NCBI GenBank assembly: GCA_946405205.1
Contig: CAMJGL010000007.1
Location: 1 to 64,000, forward strand
Length of the DNA: 64,000 nucleotides
Origin: F23-B02 sp946405205
GTDB lineage: Bacteria; Bacillota; Clostridia; Oscillospirales; Oscillospiraceae
Reading direction: 5' to 3'
Part shown: positions 33,538 to 42,832 of the stretch, piece after piece
How positions within the stretch are numbered: position 1 is the first letter of the stretch
How the letters are laid out: every line of letters starts with the position of its first letter
Translations under genes and position numbers: made by a program
Notes under the pieces: model-generated
Seen by the model: the letters and a program-made list of their open reading frames with translations, nothing else
Databases searched by the model: none
Told to the model about the DNA's origin: nothing

Positions 33538-35709
33538 TTATAAGTCACAAGGCTTATCCAGCACATATTTTCCATAACATAAGCACCAAGAATGAACTGC
33601 ATACTTTGCACTTTCAAAACTGATTCCATACTCATTCTCCAACATAGAAACAAACTTGCTGACAAAGAGACTATCTATGCTTGGTTGGCTTTTAATACTA
33701 TCCAGAATATTCATTTTGAGCAAGAGACCCAACAAGTTAACATCCTTCTTTTTGTCGGGGAAGAAATCCCGCAAAATGGAGTGAATCCTTTGATGATCCT
33801 CTACCTCCAAGATGTGATGCTGAATAACATCAACTAATTTCATTCTGAAAGGATCCAATTCCTTGTGTTTATAATGTAATTTCTCTTGCTTGTGCAATTC
33901 TGCAACAAATTCCTCTAGAGTGTTATACAAGGTCAGTTCATCAAAGGAATATCTTGCAGCTTTATTCTTTGGCATCCAAGAGATGATAGTTTCAATACCT
34001 TGATGGAGTGAAACATCGATTTGCCTTAAGCTTGCTTCTTCTTTGTTTAATCGACCAGAGCCGCTACATTTAAGTAAAATTGCTGTTTTTTGCGGAACGA
34101 CAATTTGATGAATAGCCGACCAAATAGCATATAAAACAGCATAGGTGATTTTGGCATCTACTTCCTTGCCGTACAACGGCGCATAGATAATCTCAAAATC
34201 GAACTCTGTTATTTTCTTGTTTGGAAAGAAAACATCCCAGTTCTTTTTTACGGCTGATTCTATCTTCCGAGAATTGCCCATCCGACTGTGTCTGCAATAA
34301 CGCTTGTCATATCCTTGCTTGATTTGTCCGCTTCCGCTTTTGACTTTTGCATAGACACGTACAAAATCTTCGTTAGCAAAGAACGCTACCCCTGGGGTCT
34401 CTGGAACCTTAGTAATAATGTGGTTGTTCTCTCGTTGCAAAACCGACTGCATTTCGGGAGTGACCGTCAAAAACGGATACTTTGCAGATGCTCGGCGAAT
34501 ATATTCTTCTCGGAGATCTTCACGCAGATCATCCACCCATAAATCAAAAGGATTGATTTTCTGAAACTCCTGTTCAAAGGCAAACTGGATTTTGTTCATC
34601 AGTCTTTCTTCATACGGTTTTTGGCGGTTCTTCAATGTAGTGTTACGCTGCCATTCCGGTAACTGGGACAAATCACGAGTATCCTCATTCCTTATCCACC
34701 AATATACTTGCTGAGAGAAGCCATTGATAACTCGATCAATTCCTTCAAGCGGCTCATCTCGAGAATTAAGCAACAATGTCCTAATTCTCTTGTTGCGAAG
34801 CTCTCCTTCAGATACCACGGGGTTTCTAACTAAGTTGAGGTACTCAAGAAACTCCAGATTTTCTAAAGGCGCAACATTGCTGATACTGTTTCCTCTCAGG
34901 TCCAAGTGCTTAAGACAGCTAAGTTTTCCCAGGGCTGTAATATCAGACAATTTATTGCATCCTAAATATAGTTTTTCCAAACTTGGCTGAGTTTCAATTC
35001 CAGATAAATCTTCTACGCAAGCCGAGATAATCAGCGTTGATAGAGAGTAATTCGATGACAGCCATGATAAGTTCATCAAGTTTCGATCCGCAATATCAAT
35101 AGAATCCAATCTACGCAGGCAAGACAACGATGAATAATCCCAAAAGCCACAATGACTTAGCTTCAGTTTCTTTAAAGAAGGCATCCCAGAGAAGTCATAC
35201 TTGATACGGTCAAGGCAACACCTTTCAATCATGGAGAACTCATCATCTTTTGTGCCGAAAAAAGTAAATTCTTCCAGCGCCGGAGCCTTCAACGGAATAG
35301 GTTGAGAATCATTTTGCATACTGACAGTCAATGATTTAATTCCTGATAAATCCAATGCAGCCAGGGTATTCCATGTGAGTGAATTGTCAGAATAAATGTA
35401 AAACGACAACTTATTTACCGATGGAAGTATGCGCAACCACAAATTAACGATTTCTGGGCATATTATACCTCGATAGCGAGAACTGAAACTAATGGATTTT
35501 AATTCGATAAACCTTGAAATAAGGACACTTATGCCGAAATCAAGCGATCCATCGTATTGGTCAAAAGTCAATGATCTAATTTCCACAGGATTCGGCACAT
35601 CAAAATCTGAACGACATTTAACCGTAAGGTGGGCTTTTCGTTCTTTATCAAATTGTTCCATACGAGCTTTGTTTTCAAGCTCTTCTATCAACCATTTCTC
35701 CATACCCAT
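33538..35709 (-). CDS. LRR protein with Lon-like and shared helical domains
   Basis: A 723-residue cytoplasmic protein of unknown function, last gene of the island operon. Residues about 45-330 are leucine-rich repeats (for example LSCLKHLDLRGNSISNVAPL). Residues about 450-582 look like a Lon-protease C-terminal fold (VYAKVKSGSGQIKQG, a helix, then FEIIYAPLYGKEVDAKITYA and a strand-turn-helix ending GIETIISW). The catalytic Ser position of Lon (DGPSAG) reads KEVDAK, so proteolysis is unlikely. Residues 620-715 are the helical domain shared with three or four other operon proteins (LENEYGI...AKYAVHSW). No signal peptide or membrane helix is seen. LRRs may recognise a target; the shared domain probably docks it to the complex. 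Confidence 0.8.
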   Translation of the reverse strand: MGMEKWLIEELENKARMEQFDKERKAHLTVKCRSDFDVPNPVEIRSLTFDQYDGSLDFGISVLISRFIELKSISFSSRYRGIICPEIVNLWLRILPSVNKLSFYIYSDNSLTWNTLAALDLSGIKSLTVSMQNDSQPIPLKAPALEEFTFFGTKDDEFSMIERCCLDRIKYDFSGMPSLKKLKLSHCGFWDYSSLSCLRRLDSIDIADRNLMNLSWLSSNYSLSTLIISACVEDLSGIETQPSLEKLYLGCNKLSDITALGKLSCLKHLDLRGNSISNVAPLENLEFLEYLNLVRNPVVSEGELRNKRIRTLLLNSRDEPLEGIDRVINGFSQQVYWWIRNEDTRDLSQLPEWQRNTTLKNRQKPYEERLMNKIQFAFEQEFQKINPFDLWVDDLREDLREEYIRRASAKYPFLTVTPEMQSVLQRENNHIITKVPETPGVAFFANEDFVRVYAKVKSGSGQIKQGYDKRYCRHSRMGNSRKIESAVKKNWDVFFPNKKITEFDFEIIYAPLYGKEVDAKITYAVLYAIWSAIHQIVVPQKTAILLKCSGSGRLNKEEASLRQIDVSLHQGIETIISWMPKNKAARYSFDELTLYNTLEEFVAELHKQEKLHYKHKELDPFRMKLVDVIQHHILEVEDHQRIHSILRDFFPDKKKDVNLLGLLLKMNILDSIKSQPSIDSLFVSKFVSMLENEYGISFESAKYAVHSWCLCYGKYVLDKPCDL

Positions 35710-35766
35710 TCCTCACATCTTTGTCGTAAGCAGGTTAGGCGGTGCGACTTGCACACCGCCTAACTC

Positions 35767-36117
35767 TTAAATATTTCCAGTAATATTGATGCTATCAATA
35801 CCGTCACTCAATTCGCTGGTAGCACCACACCAATTACAAGTAGCAATGTGAGATTTTCCATCCCAGCAATTCAGCTTTCCACAACTACAATAGAAAAAGC
35901 CTTTTGCACCACAATGAGGGCAACCAGGATATTCTTCTCCCTGGATCAAAGCCCCTGTAATTCTTGTTTTATCATAATCCTCGTTTAGAGCAGTCTTTTC
36001 TTGGATTGGAAATGCCCAAGTGTATTTCAAGTCCCGCCCGGTACGCTCAAAACGAATGCCATACATTTTCTTTGTCTGAGAGCATTTACTCAGAGCAATA
36101 ACAGCAGTCATAGCCAA
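35767..36117 (-). CDS. Zinc-ribbon protein resembling the TerY C-terminal domain
   Basis: A 116-residue protein. The first 60 residues form beta strands with one Cys. The C-terminal half has a dense Cys/His array: CPHCG, CSCGKLNC, a His, and CNWCG, enough for two metal ions. The spacing resembles the metal-binding domain found at the end of TerY VWA proteins. Here it is a free-standing gene in an operon whose VWA proteins lack that domain, so it may supply it in trans. It lies six bases before the coiled-coil gene end and precedes the LRR gene. Confidence 0.7.
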   Translation of the reverse strand: MAMTAVIALSKCSQTKKMYGIRFERTGRDLKYTWAFPIQEKTALNEDYDKTRITGALIQGEEYPGCPHCGAKGFFYCSCGKLNCWDGKSHIATCNWCGATSELSDGIDSINITGNI

Positions 36118-36123
36118 ACCTCC

Positions 36124-37050
36124 TTAAATGAACAAGGAAATGATAGATACAATAACAGCGACAGCAACACCGCCCAGAGCAAGCCCCAGCTTTGTATTGA
36201 TGGACTTATTCATATCCTGACAATACTTATACAACTGATCCATGTTTGTAGCTTCAAGTTTGGCAACAAAAGCATCATATTTTGCTTCGAGCTGCTGACT
36301 CAGATCCATAACACGCTTCTCGGTATCAGACATCTGTGCCAGACGAGCATCCATCATTTTTTCAAGTTCTTTCAAAAATGCGCTGTACTGCTGATCTGAA
36401 TTATCCTTAATCTGTCCCGGAACAGCCTGAATGTTTTCAATCACAGCCTGAAGCTGTTTTGCGAAGGCTTCATTTGTTTTTGCCAAATCCGCAGCATACT
36501 GCTCTTGGATTTGCTTTAAGCCAGCAACATTTTCCGCACGATCTTTTTGTAGCTGCGCTTCCAAAATTCCAGGCACTTTAGAAACAGCTTCTGTTGCATT
36601 GCCAACTCGGGAAGAGAAGCCTTCCATCGAAGAAGTCAGCGTTTGAGAATAAGAAGTTTCAAGCTTCGCCAATTCTTCTAAATGACGTTTTTGGGCAGCT
36701 TCTGTTTGAGCTTCCAACACGCCCGGAACCTTAGTGATTGCGGCTTCTGCGATTGCAACTTTTTCACTATATCTTTCTATGAGATTTGCAACAGCCGTTT
36801 GATAGGCCTGATGTTCGTTATGAACTTCTTGAACAAAGCTCTCGATCTTCCTCTGGAACAAATCGCTCAACTCTGGCGGCAGCTTTGCCAGCTCATCGTG
36901 TAATGCCTTTGTATGAACATCAAAAGATTCCGTCTGCGTTTTTGTCAAAGACGCAACAGACATCAAAATCTTCATCAATTCATTCGAGTCTTTTATGTTT
37001 TTATGGAACTGATCTATCTCGCGTTCCAGTTCTTGAATTGTTGTAAGCAT
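36124..37050 (-). CDS. Tail-anchored coiled coil with 51-residue repeats
   Basis: A 308-residue protein of unknown function. Nearly the whole length is helical and coiled-coil-like. A C-terminal hydrophobic helix (residues about 288-308, GLALGGVAVAVIVSIISLFI) anchors it with the bulk in the cytoplasm; there is no signal peptide. The short motif [LV]P[PG]xLEAQ recurs with its Pro at residues 58, 109, 160 and 211, an exact 51-residue period. It is the only membrane protein of the operon and may tether the helicase/kinase complex or act as its envelope sensor. Confidence 0.8.
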   Translation of the reverse strand: MLTTIQELEREIDQFHKNIKDSNELMKILMSVASLTKTQTESFDVHTKALHDELAKLPPELSDLFQRKIESFVQEVHNEHQAYQTAVANLIERYSEKVAIAEAAITKVPGVLEAQTEAAQKRHLEELAKLETSYSQTLTSSMEGFSSRVGNATEAVSKVPGILEAQLQKDRAENVAGLKQIQEQYAADLAKTNEAFAKQLQAVIENIQAVPGQIKDNSDQQYSAFLKELEKMMDARLAQMSDTEKRVMDLSQQLEAKYDAFVAKLEATNMDQLYKYCQDMNKSINTKLGLALGGVAVAVIVSIISLFI

Positions 37051-37067
37051 TTATGTTCTCCTCTCTG

Positions 37068-40000
37068 TTAGCGAAACTGCATATTCAGCCGATTTGCCAA
37101 CATTCCATAGTAAACCGTATCCTTATCTGCGTTTTTATAAAGAGCATCGCAAATACTGATTTCGTCACCGCCGAATAGAGTTCCAGTTTCACTCAAACAG
37201 CGAATAGTCTCAAATCGCCCTGTGGCATTCAGCTTTGCAAAAACCTTGCTAACTGCATCCATCAGTTCCCGATTTTGCTTAATAGGAGTATTCCTAATGA
37301 TACGCTCAAATCTGCTCTTATCAAAACGCGAATACAGCTTCAGATTGCCAAGGAACAAGAAGCAATCCAAATTATACATGTACCGATTGCTGTTGATTCG
37401 CTCTACATTAGTCAATGTGTTGCGACCGATTCCTTGTGCTACCTTGTCTGCGATTTCCTTGAGCGAAAGTTTAGAATAGTACATTTCATCGCTCTTAATT
37501 TCAACGAACGGCAATGTGAAATATTCTCTGATGTCCTCAGTTACTCTCTCACTATCGCTCTCTTTGTTCGCTTCTGCAAACTCAAGGAAGTCCAAGAACA
37601 TTTCCTTATGATGGTAGAGGAACTTCGCATAATACCAGTCCACATAAATCTTGATTACAGTGGGAATGTCTGTTGCTCGTTGCGTTTTAACGATTTGTTC
37701 CCGGTTAGAGCCAAGAGAATCATAGTATTCTATTGCGCGTTTTTTTACACGGCCCAAACCACAATCATTGCCCAGCGTCATCATAATTTCGATTTGACCC
37801 CTGTTTTCATCCGTGGAATAAGAATACCAGTCTTTAATGAAACCAATAACATATAGCATGTATATGTATTTTTTAGCCATATCAACAGTTGCGAGCGGAT
37901 ATTTCCGCGTGTTGATATCACGACCATTTTGGTTCAAATCGTCATAGATTTCCATGATTTGTTTGAGCAAGTCCTCCTTGGAGTCGATGTTGCTATTGAG
38001 CTTGCGATAACAATCGGAATAATCGTTACTGATATCATTAAGAATTTGAGCTATATCCGGTATTTCGAGTTCGCGCTTTATCAAAATTGAAGGAACATTC
38101 TCGGGAACAGGTTCGAGATAAAACACATATGAATTTACTGCTTCATTTGCTCGTCCAGCTCGTCCGATTTCCTGAACAAATTCATTTTTTGATACGGGCA
38201 GGCCAAAGTGGATGATGTTTTGAACATTCGGCAAATTGATACCGATGCCAAGCTCTTCACTTGCAACCAGTACCTTGCACTTTTCATCTGCAAACAAATG
38301 GTATGCGTATGTGTTTTCCTTTTGGAAAACATCTGCCTCATAGCCGATTGCTTGGGCAACCTGGAAAGAAACTTCATCGTTCTTGGTAAAAACGAGGGTT
38401 CGTTCATTCCTTCGAATTTGCTCACCTACAACCTCACATACTTTTTCAACCATTTCATCAAAGCTATGAAGCGCTTGGAAATGATAAGAAATGTTGTACT
38501 TTTCAAATGCAATAGGTGAGAATATGTTTTGCTGTGGAATTTTCAGCTGTTGCTGAATATCCTCGACGACCGTATAGTTTGCAGTTGCAGTAAAGCCGAG
38601 GAAAGTAACTCGGTCTAAAAACTTGTTCAAAAACTTGGAAAGCATCAAATACTCTGGACGGAAATCGTGGCCCCAGTTGGAGAGGCAATGGATTTCATCC
38701 AGCACCACATAGGAGATAGACGGGCCCGGAGCCACCTTGGTTTCCTGCAATACTCGAGACTGCTCATTCATTATGAGGTTATGTCCGCTATTGATGTACC
38801 GGCACTTTACCAACAAGTGTCTATTTTGGAAAGTGGTAGGGGTAAGGTACATCAAACTGTTTCGCATCTCAAATTTACTGAAATCATTGTCAGTTGTCAG
38901 TTTCAGATGAGATGCATTATCCATATGATGGAACTTCTTTAGGTTTCTAATCTGATCGTCAATCAGAATCTCTGTCGGCGCAAGAATGAACATTGGCAGA
39001 GGCTGCAGCAACGATGCAAAATAGAAAATCAAGGACTTGCCGCTACCGGTGGGCATAATACAAATGGAGTGGCCATTCGTTCCCAACATGTTTTTCAAGG
39101 CGATAAACTGTCCTTCCTTGAAAGTGTCGAAGGGAGAGATTTCGCCAAGCAAATACTCAAGATCCGGAAGCAAGTCGGCATCGAGCTGGTAATTGATTTT
39201 CTCTCCAAGCCAAAGCTCTCTGGCATTACAAGGAACTTTGTTTTCTTCGATGTAGACACCATTGATTTTCTTATCAAGAGAGATTTTGAGTGCATTTTTA
39301 CTTTGAGTCGTTCTTTCGAGGACGCACTTCTTGCTGACTCTCATAAGCCTCAAAAAACGAGCAGCATAGTCGTTGATGATTGCAATAGCTATGTCCAGTT
39401 CTTCGTCTTTGCCAGAGTAAATTAGGTCGAGTTTTCGACCAACCACGCCATTCTTTATTAGCTGAAGAATTATCATCATCAACCGGAACACACGCTGATA
39501 GTTTATTTGAAATGTGGTAGATATGGTGTTCAGATAGTGCGGGTAGTCCTCCGGTGTGATACAGCTATTCCTAATGAGGTAGTTATAAACCAATGCGAAA
39601 ACCGTTGGGGCTTCGCTACAATGTTTTTCGCTAATACCGCAAATGTAAAAGCCGTTGTCTGTATTGCCTACGCCACAAGGAATGTATATTTTGCCCTGGA
39701 TTTTATCTAAATGGACATTGGTATAATAGTCAACCTGATCAGACTTATCTGTAAAGTCTATCACCATTGGCTCAGAATGATCGTCATGCGAACCTGGAAG
39801 CTCCAAATCTGCCCACGGATCATCTTTACTTCCAAATAGTTTTTCTTCCTTCTCTTTGTCCAACTGCGCTTGTGCTACCTGCATCTCTCTGATAACAGCA
39901 ATATCAATTGCAGCAATCCACTGATCCACAGCCCAAGTCGCCTTGTCTTCAAGCATAGAATGCTGCTTAATCAGTTTGTTAATAGCATTGCTACGCTCCA

Positions 40001-40175
40001 GATTTCCAAGAGGGAAATGCGTTTGAATCGATGTAACGATACCAATATCATACGCACTCATAAGGGCGTTGATTTTAGGAATGTCGTTATTAAATGCGTC
40101 ACCCAAGATTGCCTTTGTAGACTGTCGTTCTAAGAGAGTGACAGCATGACCATGTAATATCTGTTTAAGGTTCAT
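37068..40175 (-). CDS. RecQ-like SF2 helicase with N-terminal helical domain
   Basis: A 1035-residue DNA helicase. Residues 1-98 are the shared helical domain. Residues 140-340 are unassigned. The helicase core starts near 345: Walker A MPTGSGKS (374-381), DEIH (493-496) followed by CLSNWGHDFRPEY, TATA motif III, and motif VI QEIGRAGR near 668. DEIH plus the NWGHDFRPEY stretch is the RecQ signature, where RecQ has DEAH and SxWGHDFRP(E/D)Y. I see no Zn-binding/RQC or HRDC domain; residues 700-1035 are unassigned. It is the only nucleic-acid motor of the operon and probably its effector or DNA-processing arm. Confidence 0.9.
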   Translation of the reverse strand: MNLKQILHGHAVTLLERQSTKAILGDAFNNDIPKINALMSAYDIGIVTSIQTHFPLGNLERSNAINKLIKQHSMLEDKATWAVDQWIAAIDIAVIREMQVAQAQLDKEKEEKLFGSKDDPWADLELPGSHDDHSEPMVIDFTDKSDQVDYYTNVHLDKIQGKIYIPCGVGNTDNGFYICGISEKHCSEAPTVFALVYNYLIRNSCITPEDYPHYLNTISTTFQINYQRVFRLMMIILQLIKNGVVGRKLDLIYSGKDEELDIAIAIINDYAARFLRLMRVSKKCVLERTTQSKNALKISLDKKINGVYIEENKVPCNARELWLGEKINYQLDADLLPDLEYLLGEISPFDTFKEGQFIALKNMLGTNGHSICIMPTGSGKSLIFYFASLLQPLPMFILAPTEILIDDQIRNLKKFHHMDNASHLKLTTDNDFSKFEMRNSLMYLTPTTFQNRHLLVKCRYINSGHNLIMNEQSRVLQETKVAPGPSISYVVLDEIHCLSNWGHDFRPEYLMLSKFLNKFLDRVTFLGFTATANYTVVEDIQQQLKIPQQNIFSPIAFEKYNISYHFQALHSFDEMVEKVCEVVGEQIRRNERTLVFTKNDEVSFQVAQAIGYEADVFQKENTYAYHLFADEKCKVLVASEELGIGINLPNVQNIIHFGLPVSKNEFVQEIGRAGRANEAVNSYVFYLEPVPENVPSILIKRELEIPDIAQILNDISNDYSDCYRKLNSNIDSKEDLLKQIMEIYDDLNQNGRDINTRKYPLATVDMAKKYIYMLYVIGFIKDWYSYSTDENRGQIEIMMTLGNDCGLGRVKKRAIEYYDSLGSNREQIVKTQRATDIPTVIKIYVDWYYAKFLYHHKEMFLDFLEFAEANKESDSERVTEDIREYFTLPFVEIKSDEMYYSKLSLKEIADKVAQGIGRNTLTNVERINSNRYMYNLDCFLFLGNLKLYSRFDKSRFERIIRNTPIKQNRELMDAVSKVFAKLNATGRFETIRCLSETGTLFGGDEISICDALYKNADKDTVYYGMLANRLNMQFR

Positions 40176-40229
40176 ATGCTCATCTCACCGCAATATATTC
40201 TTTCGGTATCACGCAGCATTGCTTCCCGG

Positions 40230-40628
40230 TCAAGGAACCATGTGCAAAGATACTCGCCTTGTTTCATCGTCAATATCTCTTATTGAAACTCGTACAGTTT
40301 GGACTTTAGAAAACTGAGCATTTGGTGGATACCAAGACATGTGGACAAGACCATCAATACCATCACCGAGATCAACAAAAAATCCGAACTGAAGAACAGC
40401 CGTAATTGTACCGCTTAAAACAACATCTTTAGCGTACGATTTGATTTTTCGCCAGGGATCTAATTCGGGAAACTTTCTTGTCAACTTGACCGCAATCATA
40501 GCACAGCGTAAGAATATACACCATTTGCCGCTGATCCGGATATAAATCATTTAGGAGGGCGCAGACAGCTTCTCTTTGCTTAGCATACACTCCGGGTATT
40601 TCCGTATCACAAATCGAAGATTTATCAT
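40230..40628 (-). pseudogene. Broken gene: shared helical domain plus S1 domain
   Basis: An ATG at 40628 with AGGAGG six bases upstream starts MINLRFVIRKYPECMLSKEK, clearly the beginning of the shared helical domain. The frame then hits a stop near 40554. The homologous continuation (LLNDLYPDQRQMVYILTLCYDCG) is in the -1 frame, and the C-terminal S1 domain (SGTITAVLQFGFFVDLGDGIDGLVHMSW split over the motif) is back in the first frame. Two compensating indels about 100 bases apart therefore interrupt it. Intact, it would be about 132 residues with an S1 RNA-binding domain. Decay or sequence error are both possible. Confidence 0.72.
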
Positions 40629-40654
40629 GTCTGCCCTCCTGTATAGGTAAGTAT

Positions 40655-42031
40655 TTACTGGATAACCTCTTGGCTCTCCACATCAGTCTCCTCGACAGGA
40701 GATTGATCGACAATTATTTCCGTAGGTTCCTCACTCACGATGGAGCTAATTGCATCTGTTTCAGCAGGAACAGATGGTTCCGCAAAGCTTGTTGCATCAC
40801 TTTCTTCTTCAATATCGTTCCCTCGATCAGAAGACACATCGGCGTTCAAAAGTTCATCGCCAGTATCGAACTGGATATCAGAAGCCTCAGTCGTTACAGC
40901 CACTACTTCTGGAATAATACTACTTTGATAAGCAGTTACGGCGGTAGAAAGAGCAATTTCGGCAGCTTCAAAACGCTTAATTGCATCTTCTTGAGTGCGC
41001 AGAGCAACCTCTATAGCCTTTTGAGCTTCAGTCGCCTTTTGCACGCAGAGGTCATAGTTCATCTTGGCTTTTTTCATCGCTGACAGTACATACTCCTGCT
41101 TTTCAGCAGTAAGTGTAACTTCACGATCAGCCTGCTCTCTCTGAGCTTTGGCATTAGAATATTCGCACTGTGCTTTTAACACTTCAATAAACGTGGTTGA
41201 AAGTGTCGCAGACACAATACCGCCAATAGAAACATCATCGCCGCTGCCCTTGCGAGAAAGCCCCGGCAAGAATGCCTGGATCTCAGATTCTCCTATTTCG
41301 CGACCATGCTCTGCAAAAATAGCAAGGATAGATCGATAGAGAACATACATTTCCTCGGAATTTGCGTAGGAATCGTCTATGCCGTCTGTTCCCATCAGCG
41401 TTGCAACAGGACATTCTTTCATGAAACAGTAGCGGAATTCTTCTATTGCTTCGGCATCACAGATCGAGGTGGTAATGTTTGCTTGGCAATCTTCGTCCCA
41501 CGGAATAGGCTCATACATTGAGCCATCCTGAGAAATACATACACACTTGCCATCTCCGATTTGTAAGCCGAACCAGTAATTCTTTGTCTGGCAGGCAGCA
41601 ATCAAGGTTGTGCCATACGCCTTTTCCTGTCTTTGACCAGACATATATCTTTTCTTATACTTATCAGAAACTTTAGACAGTTCTTCCTCCGAAAAAGGAT
41701 ATTTCTCCAAATCGGCATCAACCGCCGCATACCAATTAGCCAAGATATTCTTTGCCAGCTGTTCTAAATAGGAATCGCTGTCCTCAGAAATATCAATGGC
41801 ACTATCTTCTACGGTTTTTACGAACTCTCTAATAGCGGTAATCGTAGCTTCAACGGCAAAACTCGAACCTCTATCCGTTCTCGGATAGTTGTCACTTCCG
41901 TGTCCGTCAGCAACAACAACGACCGCCATTGAATCGTCGGAATAGTGACCAGATGAATCCTGACACATCTTGTCCGATTTGATGTGATTATATCCTTGCT
42001 CGGAAAAAGCGAAATCATACGTTGTACTCAT
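40655..42031 (-). CDS. PP2C-type Ser/Thr phosphatase with coiled coil and acidic tail
   Basis: A 458-residue protein. The PP2C domain fills residues 1-280 with metal ligands in QDSSG (D25), VVVADGHGS (D42), TDGIDDS (D216) and GSGDDVS (D265-266). Residues 285-375 form a charged coiled coil rich in Ala, Glu and Lys. Residues 380-458 are an acidic Glu/Ser/Thr-rich tail that could be a kinase substrate. It is the phosphatase of a TerY-P-type triad with the VWA and kinase genes upstream and reverses the kinase's action. Confidence 0.9.
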   Translation of the reverse strand: MSTTYDFAFSEQGYNHIKSDKMCQDSSGHYSDDSMAVVVVADGHGSDNYPRTDRGSSFAVEATITAIREFVKTVEDSAIDISEDSDSYLEQLAKNILANWYAAVDADLEKYPFSEEELSKVSDKYKKRYMSGQRQEKAYGTTLIAACQTKNYWFGLQIGDGKCVCISQDGSMYEPIPWDEDCQANITTSICDAEAIEEFRYCFMKECPVATLMGTDGIDDSYANSEEMYVLYRSILAIFAEHGREIGESEIQAFLPGLSRKGSGDDVSIGGIVSATLSTTFIEVLKAQCEYSNAKAQREQADREVTLTAEKQEYVLSAMKKAKMNYDLCVQKATEAQKAIEVALRTQEDAIKRFEAAEIALSTAVTAYQSSIIPEVVAVTTEASDIQFDTGDELLNADVSSDRGNDIEEESDATSFAEPSVPAETDAISSIVSEEPTEIIVDQSPVEETDVESQEVIQ

Positions 42032-42052
42032 TGCTTTCCTCCGAAATTGGGT

Positions 42053-42814
42053 TTACCAATCGCCCCAACCGCTATCATCAACCTTAATAGGATTACCATT
42101 TACACCCGCTTCCTGAGAGATTTCATCCTTAACCTCTTTAACGATATTTGCGGAATCTTCTTCGGGAGTAGTTTCAATATCGGAAGTCTGCTTGCTATGG
42201 CTCTGGAACTCGGAAGCACGAACACTAACCTTACGAATAAGGGCTTTCAAAGTGTGCTTATCATTAACAGCGATAACAGATTCAGGCGTTCCAGTAAAAG
42301 TAGCCAGAACAGTCTTATCTGCATCTTCACCGATGGCAATAGCGATTTTGATAGCGTGCTTGAACCAGTTGTTTTTCTTCAACTGTTCCAGACCCTTTTC
42401 CCAATTATCAGTAGGACCACCGTCGCTGAACAGCAGAATAACAGGAGCGTACGCACCAGTCTGAGATTCCAGGAACTCATTTCTGGACAGTTTCTTATCC
42501 AGCTCGACACAGGCAGCACCAAGGTCAGTCAAACCATTGGCGTGAAGGTCATTCCAGATCACATCGCCGATACCGATAGGACCGGAAGAAGGAGTAATCC
42601 AAGAGCAGCCGCTGGAGAACTGCATGATAGCTACACGAATTTCAGCATCGTCGTTGGCAGTGGAGATATCGGGCAAGTCCACGGTGATTGCTTCTTCCAT
42701 AGCAGAGTTTACGGAGCCAATCTTGTCGCCAGTCATACTACCGGAAGTATCAACGACATAGAACAGGGTCATGATTTTGCGAGGAGAAGGAGTAACTTGA
42801 TCTAACAGTGACAT
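42053..42814 (-). CDS. TerY-like VWA protein with intact MIDAS
   Basis: A 253-residue protein. The VWA domain (residues 15-205) has a complete metal-ion-dependent adhesion site: DTSGS (22-26), the Thr in GLTDLG and the Asp in FSDGGPTD. A Gln/Glu-rich linker leads to a C-terminal DDSGWGDW. It resembles TerY of tellurite-resistance-type operons but lacks the zinc domain. A second VWA gene in the operon is a close paralogue with a destroyed MIDAS. It lies 18 bases from the kinase gene and 21 from the phosphatase gene. Confidence 0.9.
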   Translation of the reverse strand: MSLLDQVTPSPRKIMTLFYVVDTSGSMTGDKIGSVNSAMEEAITVDLPDISTANDDAEIRVAIMQFSSGCSWITPSSGPIGIGDVIWNDLHANGLTDLGAACVELDKKLSRNEFLESQTGAYAPVILLFSDGGPTDNWEKGLEQLKKNNWFKHAIKIAIAIGEDADKTVLATFTGTPESVIAVNDKHTLKALIRKVSVRASEFQSHSKQTSDIETTPEEDSANIVKEVKDEISQEAGVNGNPIKVDDSGWGDW

Positions 42815-42832
42815 GATTTATACCTCTCTTTT

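Noticed and set aside
36124..37050. Methyl-accepting chemotaxis protein
   Set aside because: It has no conserved signalling hairpin, no HAMP domain and only a C-terminal anchor.
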